A stretch of 64,000 nt of DNA, from contig NC_091142.1 of NCBI RefSeq assembly GCF_041381155.1, positions 20,794,362-20,858,361 on the forward strand, given 5' to 3'. Below, in pieces: positions 23,116-35,413 of this stretch. Source of the DNA: Argopecten irradians. Its lineage: Eukaryota; Mollusca; Bivalvia; Pectinida; Pectinidae. Position 1 is the first letter of the stretch. Every line of letters begins with the position of its first letter. A program made the translations under genes and the position numbers. Under the pieces are notes generated by a model. That model saw only the letters and a program-made list of their open reading frames with translations, searched no databases and was not told the DNA's origin.

Positions 23116-24914
23116 TGTAAAGTGATTTCTGCCGGTATGTTTCCAATGTAAACATATTTAAGGCATAAAAACAACAATTTTACAGTACAAAATTTCTGTG
23201 TTATAACTAACGTTTATAAGTCATCTGAAGCCATTTGAATGATTTTTTACAGCTTTATTCATCAAACCTTATGGTTTTTAATAAATTAATGATGAAAAAA
23301 TAGCATGTCAAAAATTATCGCCCAGTTACGGCACATATAACTTTAACTGTAAGATATCATTAAAAACTTTCTGTCAATTTCCTTATTACCCAACTTGCGG
23401 TTATAAGCGTGTTGGTAGGTTATTAAAATCGTCGTGGTTAACATTCGTTCTGAAGGAACGATAACTCTGTTATCGCACCTTACGTCTCTCATTTCATACG
23501 ATAAGAAATAGGCCCTAACTACTGTTTTATTAGATGGTGCATGAATATATTTCCCGTTTTGAGGAAAATACATGGAAGTCTCTGATTCAGTTGATCAAAT
23601 ACTATCTTACGAAAAAGCACATGTAAGCTAGTGTCAACAAGAGCAATACATCTGTGATATAAAAACTAAACATGTAGATGTAGGCATAGACTAATTATTT
23701 TTCATGTCTACAGTAATCAGCTGAACGTAGATCGAGGGATTCAGAATAAGAGATTTTTTTCTTAGGCGTACACTTGCCGTACATGTTAAATTGAGGATCC
23801 AAAAATCTGTTTTAGTTTTGTTAGGATAATAATATATATCTACATATATTAGATATATGCAGATATCTCCTCATAAACATAGAAAGGACATACAGTTGTG
23901 TATGATGACATCGATTTTTATCGACATTGTTGTGATCAAGTTGAAGTTTTCAACTTCGATCGTACGTATACGCTTTTCGTCGTTACAATTTTGGCGCCAA
24001 ATTCAATTTTCTGCTTGAATATCTGCCTCAAACGACTATTGAAGCTAAGACATCTTGACGATGGAAGATAGATTTTGATAAAATATTTTTTCCGCTAAAA
24101 CAATATAAAATCATGGTTTGTCTAAAGAGTAATTGAAGTGGAATCTTTACATTTTTCAGATACTATATCCAGGCAAAATAGTGGCTTATTTGTGCCATTT
24201 CTTAGCTTTGTATACAGTAGCATCAAATCGGTAACATCGTCACATAAAATTAACAGGTTATAACAATTTATATTATCAGACTATTAAACTTTATAATATT
24301 GAATATATAAGATGTTCTTTATAATAATATTACCGCTCGATTTCGGTCTATTAATATAATTGTGAAAAAACTCCATTTTTTAGGGGGTAGGGGTATAGAA
24401 AGGCTATTTTACTCAAAAATTCCGCGGCCTATTTTTTTATATTCTTTCATCATAATCCAAACAACTGTCTAATTATGTGGACAAAAAATAAAAAAAATTA
24501 AACGACACAATTTTTTTTTGAAAATTAGGTATTTAAGTTGAAATTCAAAATGCAAAAATTGGCCCTTTTTAGGCCTCACTTACACGCACTCGTGTGAAAA
24601 AATCACAATTAATGTATTTTTAAGAGTAAAACCAACATTGAGGTCATTGATAGCTATATAAACTTACATATTAAAGATAAAAAAAATATTGTTGTTTGTA
24701 ATATTTAGTCAATTACCAAGCTTTGAAAATATGTTTGTAAAATTGTATTTTGAGAAAAAACAGACGGTAGAGTAGGGTTATTGAGAGAACAATATTTCCA
24801 AAACCACACGGTCAAATTTCAAATAAAGGCCTTTATAAACAGTTTATCAACCAATCTTTCAGTGAGCAAATTTTAAAGAAAATTTTTAGGCCTAACTGTA
24901 TCAAACCACCTTAA
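23116..24914. other. AT-rich stretch without a supported gene
   Basis: Contains adjoining small inverted repeats at 23446-23475 and an AT-rich part with a GGGGTAGGGGTA motif near 24385, also seen inside the MITE near 25815. A CAAACCACCTTAA boundary near 24905 looks like the end of another TTAA-type element whose other end I could not find. Confidence 0.45.
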
Positions 24915-25145
24915 TACATGTAACTTCGCTACGCGATGCTTTAACCTGGTGACTAAACTTATAACACGATGACACAATAGTATAACCGGGTCACTCAATG
25001 CAATAACATGGTTACACAATGCTATAACCTGTTGACACGATGCTATAACATGGTGACGTGATATTAAAATGGTGACACGATGTTATAATATGGTGACATG
25101 ATGTGATAACATGGTGACACGATGCTACATGTATGATATGGTGAT
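24915..25145. repeat. 21-bp minisatellite
   Basis: About 10 degenerate head-to-tail copies of a 21-bp monomer close to GCTATAACATGGTGACACGA. Monomers differ at several positions, so the array is old. Confidence 0.9.
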
Positions 25146-25159
25146 ATTATTAATGTAAT

Positions 25160-26175
25160 TTAAGGATGTATTCTTCTGAGGTTTCAGTCCCGTTGAGGTC
25201 TCGTTTCGACAAAGATCAAAGAAGTTATGAGATTTTCAAATATAATTTATCAATATCTGTAGTAAGTTGTCAGATGCAAATTTTGTCAAAAAATTACATT
25301 TTTTATTTTCAGTAGATTTTTTTTATACAGGGATTTTAAGAAATGGCCCATTTGGCGGCCATTTTGAAATTGTGTCTTTTTCCTCTTTGAGTAGAGCCAT
25401 TTATATTACATAGTTTAACCATTTTTTACTGAAATTGTTTTTACTTAAATCATCACTGCACCAGCATTTTTTAGCTGTATCGAGCTAATTTTTGCTGTTA
25501 ATCTTTACTAGGTTCGTGGTTATTAAAATATTGAGCATTATTGCGTGAAGTGATACGCTTTGGCACTTTTTACATTTAATGGTAATTTGAGCACTTTTAT
25601 TTTTTCTCTAAAATACTGAAAAAAATAACACATATTCAAATGGGGCAAGAAAGTAAGGCACACTGACCCCCCATTTTCTGCCTAATTTAGAAAGAACAAC
25701 CTATTTCCTATTGATATGCAAAATATTAACGAAAGTTTAATACCACAACTGTTTCTATAAAGGGTTAAATTTGGCAAAAATGGCTGAAAATGGTGTATTT
25801 TGTAGCTCAAAATTAAGGGGTAGGGGTAGCATATGTTGTTATTCTGAGAAAAAATATGAGTCTTAAAAACTTGTATATTTTTAAAGAAGACTACAGGAAA
25901 ATAATTCTTCAAACATCCATACCTATCAAGCATCTCATTAAGAAATTACGGCTTTAAACTCTTGTGTATATGGTCAAAATGGCAAAAATCCAAAAAAATC
26001 TAAGATTTTGTTAACTTGGTATCTATGAGTGACAATAGCTCAAAAACAAGCACACCGACATATGTTTTTTTCTTCCATTTTCTTGTATGGTATGAACTCC
26101 TATTTCCAAAAATCTATATGAGAAAAAAAGTTTAATACTAGAAAATTTTGACTTCTCAGAGGTGTACATCCTTAA
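25160..26175. mobile_element. TTAA-flanked non-autonomous DNA transposon (MITE)
   Basis: TTAA at 25160-25163 and 26172-26175 flank a 1,008-bp element. Its ends are imperfect inverted repeats: GGATGTATTCTTCTGAG on the left, and GGATGTACACCTCTGAG when the right end is reverse-complemented. TTAA duplications are typical of the piggyBac and Kolobok superfamilies. The ends do not start with CCC, so Kolobok fits somewhat better. There is no transposase: the 83-codon frame at 25682-25933 (-) has no recognisable motif. Confidence 0.75.
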
Positions 26176-26553
26176 TATGATTTAATAGTAACAAAAATCT
26201 TAAACAGTCAAACTGACCATGTTTAAGGGTATTTTGAAAAAGGCTGGAGGAAATGGAAGCCTTTATTTAATAATATATATATCATTTTTTTGATATTATA
26301 CATTTACCCTAACTTTACACTTAATATATTATTACAGTAACTTAGATTTTCTCTTATTTTCGTTCTTGTTGTATATCATACCACTGACTGTTGTATAAAT
26401 ATTGTTATGTAGTTGATTTGCGAATTTATGATTAAGTGTGTGTGTATTGCAATATGTGACTTTCAAAATCAAATTAGCTTCATAGTGTTTTAAAATGAAT
26501 CAATATGATTATACTCACATAACTAATTCATGCATTCTTTTAATCGTTCATAG
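26176..26553. other. Spacer after the MITE
   Basis: AT-rich unique sequence. No exon, repeat or RNA gene is seen. Confidence 0.5.
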
Positions 26554-26601
26554 GCGCTTCAGTCAACACAAAAAAGCAGTTTTCAACATCACCTGAAATT
26601 A
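26554..26601 (+). CDS. Exon-like island, 16 codons
   Basis: A pyrimidine-rich CGTTCATAG acceptor and a perfect GTAAGTA donor bound 48 nt, open in two frames. Phase 0 (continuous with the ankyrin exon) gives ALQSTQKSSFQHHLKL. Incoming phase 1 gives ASVNTKKQFSTSPEI, which with a preceding glycine would resemble the GAxVN end of an ankyrin repeat but does not fit the phase of the known exon. Splice-site quality is the main support. Confidence 0.35.
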
Positions 26602-27206
26602 GTAAGTACACATTTTGTTACGATAAAGGATGGATTTGCATATTGGTGTTGTTTGTATTGATATGTACATTTTTAGAAATCGTAGTTAAAAAGCAATAAT
26701 TAAAGATGGATGGAAATCAATGCATTTATGAGAACGCTTGGCACAAGATGATAAAATATAGGAAACTTTATTCCAAAATTCCGAATTCCGTTTGCTATTA
26801 TAATGGTAACGTTATCACTGCAAACAAATTGGAAAAGAGTGATCTGAAGTTCTAAATGCATACGGGTTGATGATGTAAGATGTCTGTGAAACAAAATTTC
26901 GGAATTCAGGTTCACTAAATACGCTTGTGAGTTAAATAGTTATAGTATGAAAGGTCGTAATTCATTCATATGTTGATAGATTTGAATTAATAAGTTTTAC
27001 TGTGCTATAACTATAAGGAAATAAATATTTTATCATGTTAACTTAAAACGCTTTAAAGTTGACAACCAATCAGAAACGTTGTAATATAGGCACATAGGAA
27101 ACCGGTGCTTTTGCCATTCCCACATCGTCGGAAACTCACAACCACCTGATATCAATATCTTGAAGTGGCTGATGTGTTACCGACGATGCGTCATTCCGGC
27201 ATTATT
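26602..27206. other. Unique flank left of the triplicated units
   Basis: No gene is seen. CATCGTCGG at 27123-27131 and CCGACGATG at 27180-27188 form an inverted repeat ending 18 bp before the first 12-kb unit. Confidence 0.5.
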
Positions 27207-27861
27207 TTTGTGCACCCAAAAAAGAAAAAAAAACTGTATGAGAAGGGAAGAAATTGGCTACACTAAAGTCACCTTTTAATTTTGGCAATTTGCAACAATG
27301 TGTATGTGGTTAGAATTGTGTTCTAGATATTTTTGGTTTTGTTTTTCGAATTCTTATAATATATTGGCATCATCATTCTTTAGATACTAACAAAACCATT
27401 ATGGGATTCTTCAGAAACAATGAATTGATGACATGGGTATAAGGTTACAGTCATTGAGAATAGTGAAACAAGTACATTTGTAGTTTAAAGCCTATCAGTT
27501 ATTTCGGAATGCCACGGAATGCTTGTTTGATTTCTTTGAGTCAATTTAGACCAACCAGGATAATCTCCGTATCTGAATGGGTGAAAATGGTTGCGAATTA
27601 TAATGGAATGCATGTCGATAGTGTGATTTTATATCAATTATTGTCTAGGACTATCGTTATTAAAGAGATATTATTTGATATTCAACCAGGGTGTGGCGAT
27701 ATTACGTCATATGGGCCTCGGCAAAGGCCCTTTTTGTTACCTTTTATTTTTAAATAAGATATGATAACTATTTCAAAGTTTGCTCTGTGGTAAAAAATAA
27801 TAGAAATGCATGGATAATGGCTAGACTATATCTTTCAGAAGAACTCAATGTCGGGTTATTG

Positions 27862-27990
27862 TGACGTGACAATTGCAAAAGAAAAATTAAGCGCCAATCA
27901 ATGTATGGAATATCGTCCTCGACTTGAGAATGAAAATAGTTGAAAAGCAGAATATAGACCCTATATAAGCTGTTGATAAGAGTTTCACAG
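27862..27990 (+). promoter_or_regulatory. CRE/CCAAT/TATA promoter candidate, unit 1
   Basis: TGACGTGA (27862), CCAAT (27894) and TATATAAG (27962) occur in order, with an initiator-like TTTCACAG at 27983-27990 about 25 bp downstream of TATA. The arrangement recurs in all three units. In units 2 and 3 the leader continues to a GTAAGA donor-like site, but in unit 1 that stretch is deleted. Confidence 0.45.
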
Positions 27991-27999
27991 CCGAGTTCT

Positions 28000-29032
28000 C
28001 CATTAGATTTTCCGTCATTTCGGACTCTTTATTTTTCCAAATATCTTCCACCTAAAAGAAAAAAAATGTTTTCTTCTTTCTAAAACCGACATGATAAATG
28101 TAGATCAATAAGTTGAATTTGGCAGTATCGCAATTATTTATTCGTTTTCCTTTGTCTTACCAAAATAAAAGATTGCTTCGAAATACTGTAGAAAATAAGA
28201 ATAAAAAGTCAACAAGTTATTATTTCATATGATCACTCTTAATAAGAACAAAACTTCGCGCATGAAATCGAAGCTTTGTTCCGGAAACATGTACTTAAGC
28301 AAAAGTACATATTGTGATTAATGAACTGCATGCATGGATGGCTATTTTTTCGTATTTCCTGTTTAACCTGTTCCGGTTTGTGCGTTACTCCGGTACTCTT
28401 CTCCGCAGTAAATACTTTTAACTAATGCAAATGCATTAACAGGAGTGATCAAACTTTTCTTTTAAAAAATGATACTTCTGAAAAGTAAAAGCTATGGAGG
28501 GCAGTCAAAATACCCACCTAGCGAAAAATAAGCACAAGGAATCATGACGTCACATCACGTCAATAAATTTCGCGAAATCATAGGATTCGCATACGAAGCG
28601 CTAAGGCCTGGCCATGGACACATAAATCAACATTAAAATCCTAATCTTTGCTATCTATTTAAATTATCAGTTGTATTATGCAAGACAATTATTATATCAT
28701 AAACTACTATAGGTCTACTTAAAAGTTTAAATTTTATTTGTAAATTATGTATTGAAAAAGAAAAGATATGAAACAAGTAGAGCTTTGCTTTTTATATGCC
28801 TGCTCATATTGTTTTCCTATAATTTTGTAAAGTTGAAGTAAACAACACAAATATTAAATTAGTATCGGTACTCGGACTGATGATACATTTAAAATAAAAA
28901 ATGTGAAAATTCGGTTTTCCATCAAGCACAAGGAATACGGATTCGAAATGGAATGTAGGAAAAAAATAGTCTTATCTACGATGAGAAAAGATTAAATTAA
29001 AACTACAACTGAAATGTTTTCTTTTCTGACAG
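28000..29032. other. Unit-specific sequence between promoter and micro-exon
   Basis: Also present at about 40030-41158 and 52270-53413. No open frame is shared by the three copies. I see a conserved GTACTTAAGCAAAAGTAC inverted repeat near 28291 but no gene. Confidence 0.5.
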
Positions 29033-29066
29033 GTTTTACTTTACGACACAATATTAAACAATATTG
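29033..29066 (+). other. Possible 34-nt micro-exon, unit 1
   Basis: TTTTCTGACAG acceptor and GTAAGTAT donor enclose 34 nt. The equivalent segments are 41159-41189 (31 nt) and 53414-53446 (33 nt), with both splice-like sites kept in all units. Because length is not kept modulo 3, a coding role is doubtful. A leader exon is possible. Confidence 0.25.
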
Positions 29067-29754
29067 GTAAGTATATTTACTTTATTTTGGTTGTTAGTGT
29101 TTTCCTGTTTTATTATGCCTCTTAAATGATAATGGTCATTTAATGACCGCTTTATGAATGTACTGGGGGATACTAGATTCACATTGTCTGTGTATCTGTC
29201 TGGTTTAAGGTTGTAATTCATTTACTGTATGTATAGTTTATACTTTTTGAGCCACTTCTTCAAATAATAAAATTGACGATTTCGTTGAAAAATAGTTGAC
29301 AATCACTATCAGCATGGCATTGCAAGGGGAACGTCACAAATGACTTTCAACGTGCCCAAGTAAATAAACATATAGTTCTGAAATCTAGATTTTAGATTAG
29401 ATTGCAGTTATATGTATGTGCCCGCAAACGTTTGAGATACAGATATGCGAAATGCTTTAAATAATAGAAAAGTAATAATATTGAAGAAGGAAGATAAAGA
29501 TAGAAAGAGAAAATGTGAAAAAAAACAATTTCGAAAAAGACGTTAGTTCTACGCGCCGGTGCCTCTTATAACCCGTGCACGTTGACAGTTAGGCAACTTC
29601 CGGTGAACGTTGTGCTTGTTTTCCAGTACATCTCGTTTTTTTCCCTTGATCACTGTTTACTGCCATGGGAATAACAACAATTCGAATTTTAGATTCAAAG
29701 TATTATTATTTGTTGTCTTTATTTTACATAACTAAAAAATGAAAATAAAAAATA

Positions 29755-31115
29755 TCTAAAAAAGCATAAACCCCCAGTCTCTGATGGCATTTTTCCTAAA
29801 ACTGTGAAGAAGCTAAGTTCTTCTCTTAAATTACCTCTGATGTTGTTTTTTTAATAGACATTGTAATCTGGTAAAATACCTATACGCTGGGAACAAAGAA
29901 ATGTGAATGCTATTTGCAAAGAAAATGGCTCAACTAATATCAAATTATAGACCAATGCCAATCACATCTTGTTTCAGTAAAATCATAGAAAAAAAACTAA
30001 TTTGTTTTTTAAATAATTATACAACATTTAAATTGAAAACAATGTTATTACTAAACACCAGTCTGGATTTACACCGAATATTTCTTATGTTTTTTCTCTA
30101 TATCAATGTTATCATCAATAATATATCCACTAATACACTGTACTAAGCTTTTCGCTGATGACACTTCTGTATACGTAATTATTTATAATAAATCTGCACA
30201 GGCTGCACAATCCCTCAACTCTGATCTTAATAACATAAATGGGCAACTACTTGGGACATAAAATTCAACCCAAATAAAATAAAATTTATCATATTCTGTA
30301 GAAAACAAAACACACATCATCCCTTGTTAATCCTTTCAAAATAGCCAAATCACAGACACATCTCCACATCAACACTTAGGACTTAATATTCAAGACGACA
30401 TGGAAACAACACATACAGAACAATAATTAATAAAGCTTACAATAAACAAAATATCCTACGCCATATCAAATCTAAAATAAACAGAAAATAATTAGACAAA
30501 GTCTAAGAAGGTTATATATTCCAATATTAAAATATGCAGATATTATTTGTGATAATTGTTCACAACAGGCAAACGATCGTCTTGAATTCTGTGCAATTAG
30601 GGCAGCTAGGGTAATAACAGGTCTTCGTTCTGGGGTATCAAATGACAAACTATACAACGCATTAGGATGGGAAACACTAATGTTAAAAAGACACAAACAC
30701 AAACAGATCATGATGTACAACATTATTCATGGAAAAACACCTGAATACTTACGACATACCTTAAATCCTCTGAATAATAATCAAAATTTCAAGTTTTACC
30801 CACTGTTAGACAAACAAGAATTTTGATAGTTTTTTCTGAAATGTGTCGCAACATTAACACTTCTAATTCCTAACTAATGTTAAAACCTTTAAAAACAATT
30901 AAGTACAGATTTTGTCTCTGATAGTGAATCATTATCAATTTTCAAATCAGAAGGTTTCAGAAGAGCAAATATTATTTTATGTCAACTTCGAAACTCCTGT
31001 AGTAACTTAAACATGGATTTTTACCATGATCATCTTACTAACAGACCAGCTTGTACTTGCTCTGCTGAAAATGAAACAGTATTTCATTACCTCCTGGAAT
31101 GCACCATGTAGTTCT
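29755..31115 (+). mobile_element. LINE reverse-transcriptase remnant, unit 1
   Basis: Fragments in shifting frames spell the RT and C-terminal region of a non-LTR retrotransposon. In order: PPVSDGIFPKTVKKLSSSLK, SGKIPIRWEQRNVNAI, NYRPMPITSCFSKIIEKK, then the catalytic box FADDTSVYV near 30150. LNSDLNNINGQ, RVITGLRSG, LGWETLMLKRHKHKQIM and a cysteine-rich tail ACTCSAENETVFHYLLEC follow near 31060-31110. The endonuclease is absent (5' truncation) and stops and frameshifts are many. Jockey/CR1-type supergroup; clade not resolved. Confidence 0.85.
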
Positions 31116-32026
31116 TTATGGTGTAGCTCACATTAACGCACATAATTGCTTTCACATTATTCGTGTATTTCATTATTACCCCTTGTTGGCCACTGTATAA
31201 AGCATAACAACACCGACGACATTTGCTAAGAATACGAACATTTGATAAAAACACTGCTATATTTGGACGAATAAATCACATATTTCATGTACAAATTTTA
31301 ACATATTTAACTCTATATTAAAATTAACATTTTCATTAATTTCTTGCAGCTTAGGCCGTATTACAAATATTGTTTTTCATTTTATCTTAACCGATATAAA
31401 AGGTGTCGGATATCTTTTGAATATAGTATGCAATGCCAAACAGGTGACATATATTGAGAAAAAACAAAAATGTGAAAATGAAAAACTATTTTTTTAATAG
31501 TGTATTCAAAAACAGCGAAGTGCACATATTTCCAACTTGCTATAAAATTGACATGCTATGAAAATCATAAAACACTGTGAATCATTATTAAAACGAGACC
31601 TGATATATTTGAACACAGAATTTATAAATAATCATCCAGACTAGTCAGGACTATCAATGAGTAGATATATATATTATTTTCGTTTCGAAATACTGCCATC
31701 GATTTATGTCATCAGTACAAGTAACCATTCTCAAACTGAATAATTTTTTCGATAAACAAATGATAAAAATAATAAAAAAAATTCCATTAAGGTAGTTCCA
31801 TACTTTTGGCATTGTTCATGCAGATTTTAAATCTGTAAAGAAAAATATGTGTTCTTGAACCATTTCCAATTTTTGAGATATTTGATATATGGGATATATC
31901 ATCCGTGCAAATCTGCTCACCGAATATAGAAAAAATCATAAAATTATGTTTTCTGTAATATTAAGGTAAATGTAGTTTCAGTCCTGTTGTTTTTGTCCTA
32001 AATTTCGAGCGATAAAACAAAATAAA
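31116..32026. other. Unit-specific spacer between LINE and Helentron arm
   Basis: Also at 43219-44146 and 55509-56426. AT-rich, with a TTAAGGTAGTTCCATAC boundary near 31786 that looks like a transposon end, but I could not find its partner. No gene. Confidence 0.5.
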
Positions 32027-32612
32027 ACAAGAGGCCCATGGGCCTTAACGGTCATCTAACTATTGGCACAATACAACATAGTCGTTTAAAGATTTTAAGA
32101 CATTTTGACACCTGTGATCTTGAATAAGGATCAATGTCATTTTTTTAAACAAATATGGTAGCCCTTCATCCCAGCATGTCACAGGCCCAATATCAGGTCT
32201 CTAGGCCTCTTATTTATTCACAAACAGTTATTTCAAGATTTCAGCCTATTTGACCCTGTGAACTTGGATGAAGGTCAAGGTTATTCAATTGAACACACTT
32301 GGTAGCTCTTCATCCCAGCATGTCCCAGGCCCAATATCAGGACTCGTATGCATAAAAAATCTAAGAATTTTCTTAAATTTGTACTTAAGTAAATTTTCAA
32401 TACACTTAGTTAAGCAAGATGCTTAATTTCTGTTGCATAAATATTCTAAGCATTATGCTTAGCTGTTTTTTGCTAAGCATATTGCAAAAATCTTAGATGG
32501 CTCGTTGTCAATGGCGAGACATCATGTTTCCCGTACTTTTTGTTTACAAACAATACCACGCGGACAAAACACGTGCGCGATCGTCGTCTGCTTGTCTAGC
32601 TTCTCTGAAAAA

Positions 32613-35212
32613 ATGGCAACGAATAGTGTTGAGACACCAAGCAAAAAGCGGAAACCAAACTGGACGGCAGACAAATGCTTGCAGCTAACAAAACTTGTTG
32701 AAGAGAAGAAGAATGTTATCAGGGCCAAGTTTGGTGCGGGGGTTACGACCCAGAGGAAAAGGGAAGCATGGCAGCGCATAACAGATGCCATCAACGCCAG
32801 TTCTACTGTCAGACGAAGCGTAGAGGAGGTAGAAAAAAAATGGCACAACCTCCATATGAAGGGGAAGGCAGAGTTGTCTGACCACCGCAGACAGGCAGTG
32901 ATGACAGGTAATTACTCGTAGTTCGATCATGATCATTACAGTTGTAGGCATAAGCATCATTACGTTGAATTACGTTGAATTAGGCCCCTATAGCAGACGA
33001 CTCGCCTTGATCTGTGATCTGTTGTGCGACAGTCATGACTGGTTAATGCAGTTTAATAACAATTTCATTTCTACTTACTTTACTTTGAGTGTAAAATCAC
33101 AACAGATCGTCAAAATCTCTGTAAGCCTAGTTCTCAACATCTCGATGGCCGGTGCAATGTTTGCTGTGTCGGGTTGTCGTTCTTTGAATTGGAATGCTCG
33201 ATTTACTTTGTCATCTCTATTACGGTACTATTGCAATATATAAGTTTCCGACAACTGAATCGAAGTTCCAAATGAATACTACATAACCTGATCATGATTT
33301 ATAGTAATATTTCAACTATAGACAGTAGTTTGCACTTGTTTTGTATTATGTTTTGGCGAGAAACGATGACATACAGACGTAATTTATATATTGCAAACAG
33401 ATCGGAAACAGTAAATCGAATACGCCTAACATCCATAAATAGTATTAGTACCGCCCAATTATGAATATTGATAAGTTAAGACCAACCCTCCTACCAATAC
33501 TGTCCAATAGTATCTTCAACAGTCAATTATATATAAACACAACGACCACTCTTATTTGTAATCAAAAACAGAGTTTCCCATATTTGATTACAGACATCTT
33601 CATTTATTGTCATTATACATGTAGATATTTAGATCTATACATGAACAATACAGATTATGATAAGCTGTTTTCAAAATCATCTGTACATAACATTATTTTC
33701 ATTAAGGCTAAGCTTACATCTATTTACTATTGTTAATACAGATTGAGATATACAAGCTTACATGCATTGTCTTATAATTACAAATACATGTATCTGTAGT
33801 TTTAAGATAAATATTTGTGTTGTTTAAGGAATTAAGATATTTGTATTTTGAAAATGTTGATAAATTAATTTCATTAATTAAATTGCAGATCTATACATGT
33901 ATCTGTAATTTAATTTTAATATCTATAATTTCATTCAGGTATATACTTTTTTTTTAAATTCAGACATATGTAAATGAGATACCTATACATATGAGATACA
34001 CAGTGATACATATACATATGAGATACAGATAGATACAGATACATATGAGATACAGATATATGTGAGATACAGACATATGTTAATACAGAAACTGGATATA
34101 AAAATTCCAACTGGCTTTTTATAATATGTCTTATTTTCTATAAATCTATTTATTTTCTTCTTGCAGTAAACCTGTTTTTTCCCAATGGATTATTGCCTGA
34201 TTATGTCACACTTATAAAATGCCTTGCATATACACAATTGTGTACTTTCTTGATAAAAAATGAAATACAGCTATATAGTAAAACAAAAAGGCCACAGATT
34301 CTTTTTCATGTAAATATATTATACAATTACATTTTCTGTACTTACATTCTGATTTCAGTCAAAATTAATATTGATAAATGGAATTATAAATGGTAAATAA
34401 ACAACCTTAATTAAATGCATACATGTACTCAATTTCAGGTGGTGGTCAATCTTCTATGCCCCAGATCAGTCCAATTGCTGAGGCTGTGGGCAATGTAATT
34501 GGCCTGGATAATGTGTCCATTTGTGGCATTGATGGGGCAGTGGACACATCAATGATGATGCTTCTAAACACTGACCCAGTCTTTCCATCAATCTCAAGGT
34601 ATTTTATGACAGATTATAGGGCTAGTTGAAAATGTACATGCAAATTACTAGTTCATATCAAGTACAAAATATTTGGATCTATCTTTCCAACTCACATATT
34701 TGTAAAGGAATTATGGTATTCATTCTGCAAAAGGAAGCTTCAAATATAGCCAAAAATTGAGTTTTGGTGCATTTATTGTAACTTCAAAAGTAAAAAAAAT
34801 ATCAATGTACATGTATATGTCTATGTACATGTTTCAATGAACATGTATGTATGAAATTTCAAATTTCATGTTTTTTTATTTATTTTTTATCATTAATATT
34901 TGTTATCATCTATGAATTTATGGCATATATTATCATGAAATGATGTACTACATGTATTGTCAGTTAGCTTTAATCCTTTAAATTGTCTTTATAACAGACC
35001 CCCATGCAGCACCATAACACCAGAGATCATGCCTTCATGTGCAGCTACCATATTGCCATCATGCACAGTAGCTTCACCCTAGAATCAGATGACACCACTG
35101 CAGGGATCCAGCAACTCAGGAAGCAGAAGCTGCAGATGGAGATAGAAAATTTGAAATTACAAAACAAACTTCTCACTTGAAAATCAAAAGGATAAATGAT
35201 AATGAATGTTAA
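32613..35212 (+). pseudogene. Harbinger Myb/SANT-like (NAIF1-like) protein gene, unit 1, frameshifted
   Basis: Three exons: 32613-32907, 34439-34598 and 34998-35212. Exon 1 encodes the Myb/SANT-like DNA-binding domain (KRKPNWTADKCLQLTKLVEE, FGAGVTTQRKREAWQRITDA, VEKKWHNLHMKGKAEL), close to NAIF1 and the Myb-like accessory protein of Harbinger elements, which helps the transposase enter the nucleus and bind the ends. Exon 2 gives GGGQSSMPQISPIAEAVGN to FPSIS. Exon 3 encodes a coiled coil. Relative to unit 2, exon 3 lacks one C near 35080, giving an immediate TAG after TVASP, and one T near 35176, so the coiled coil is lost. Other changes are E to K and D to N in the DNA-binding domain. Confidence 0.85.
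33965..34085. repeat. ATACATATGAG/ATACAGAT minisatellite in the Myb-gene intron
   Basis: About 120 bp of imperfect repeats of ACATATGAGATACAGAT type in intron 1 of the Harbinger Myb-like gene. Equivalent arrays lie at about 46086-46202 and 58405-58510, with small length differences. Confidence 0.85.
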
Positions 35213-35413
35213 TTAAAACTCAAATAATAAATTAATGAAATCTATTGCTTGAATGTTTTTTTTTATTTTAATGCTTGTACATTATGTACACAACTCTACA
35301 AATATCATCAGCTGATTTTAAAAAAAAATATTAAGTACCCGGTAGATAAAAAAAAAAAACCTGGTCAGTTGAAAAAAATAAATAAGTAAAAATCAAATAA
35401 TATTGAGCTTACA

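Noticed and set aside
32522-32960. Minus-strand frames of 91-108 codons opposite the Myb-like exon (also units 2 and 3)
   Set aside because: They are antisense shadows of exon 1; the plus frame carries the Myb/SANT signature.
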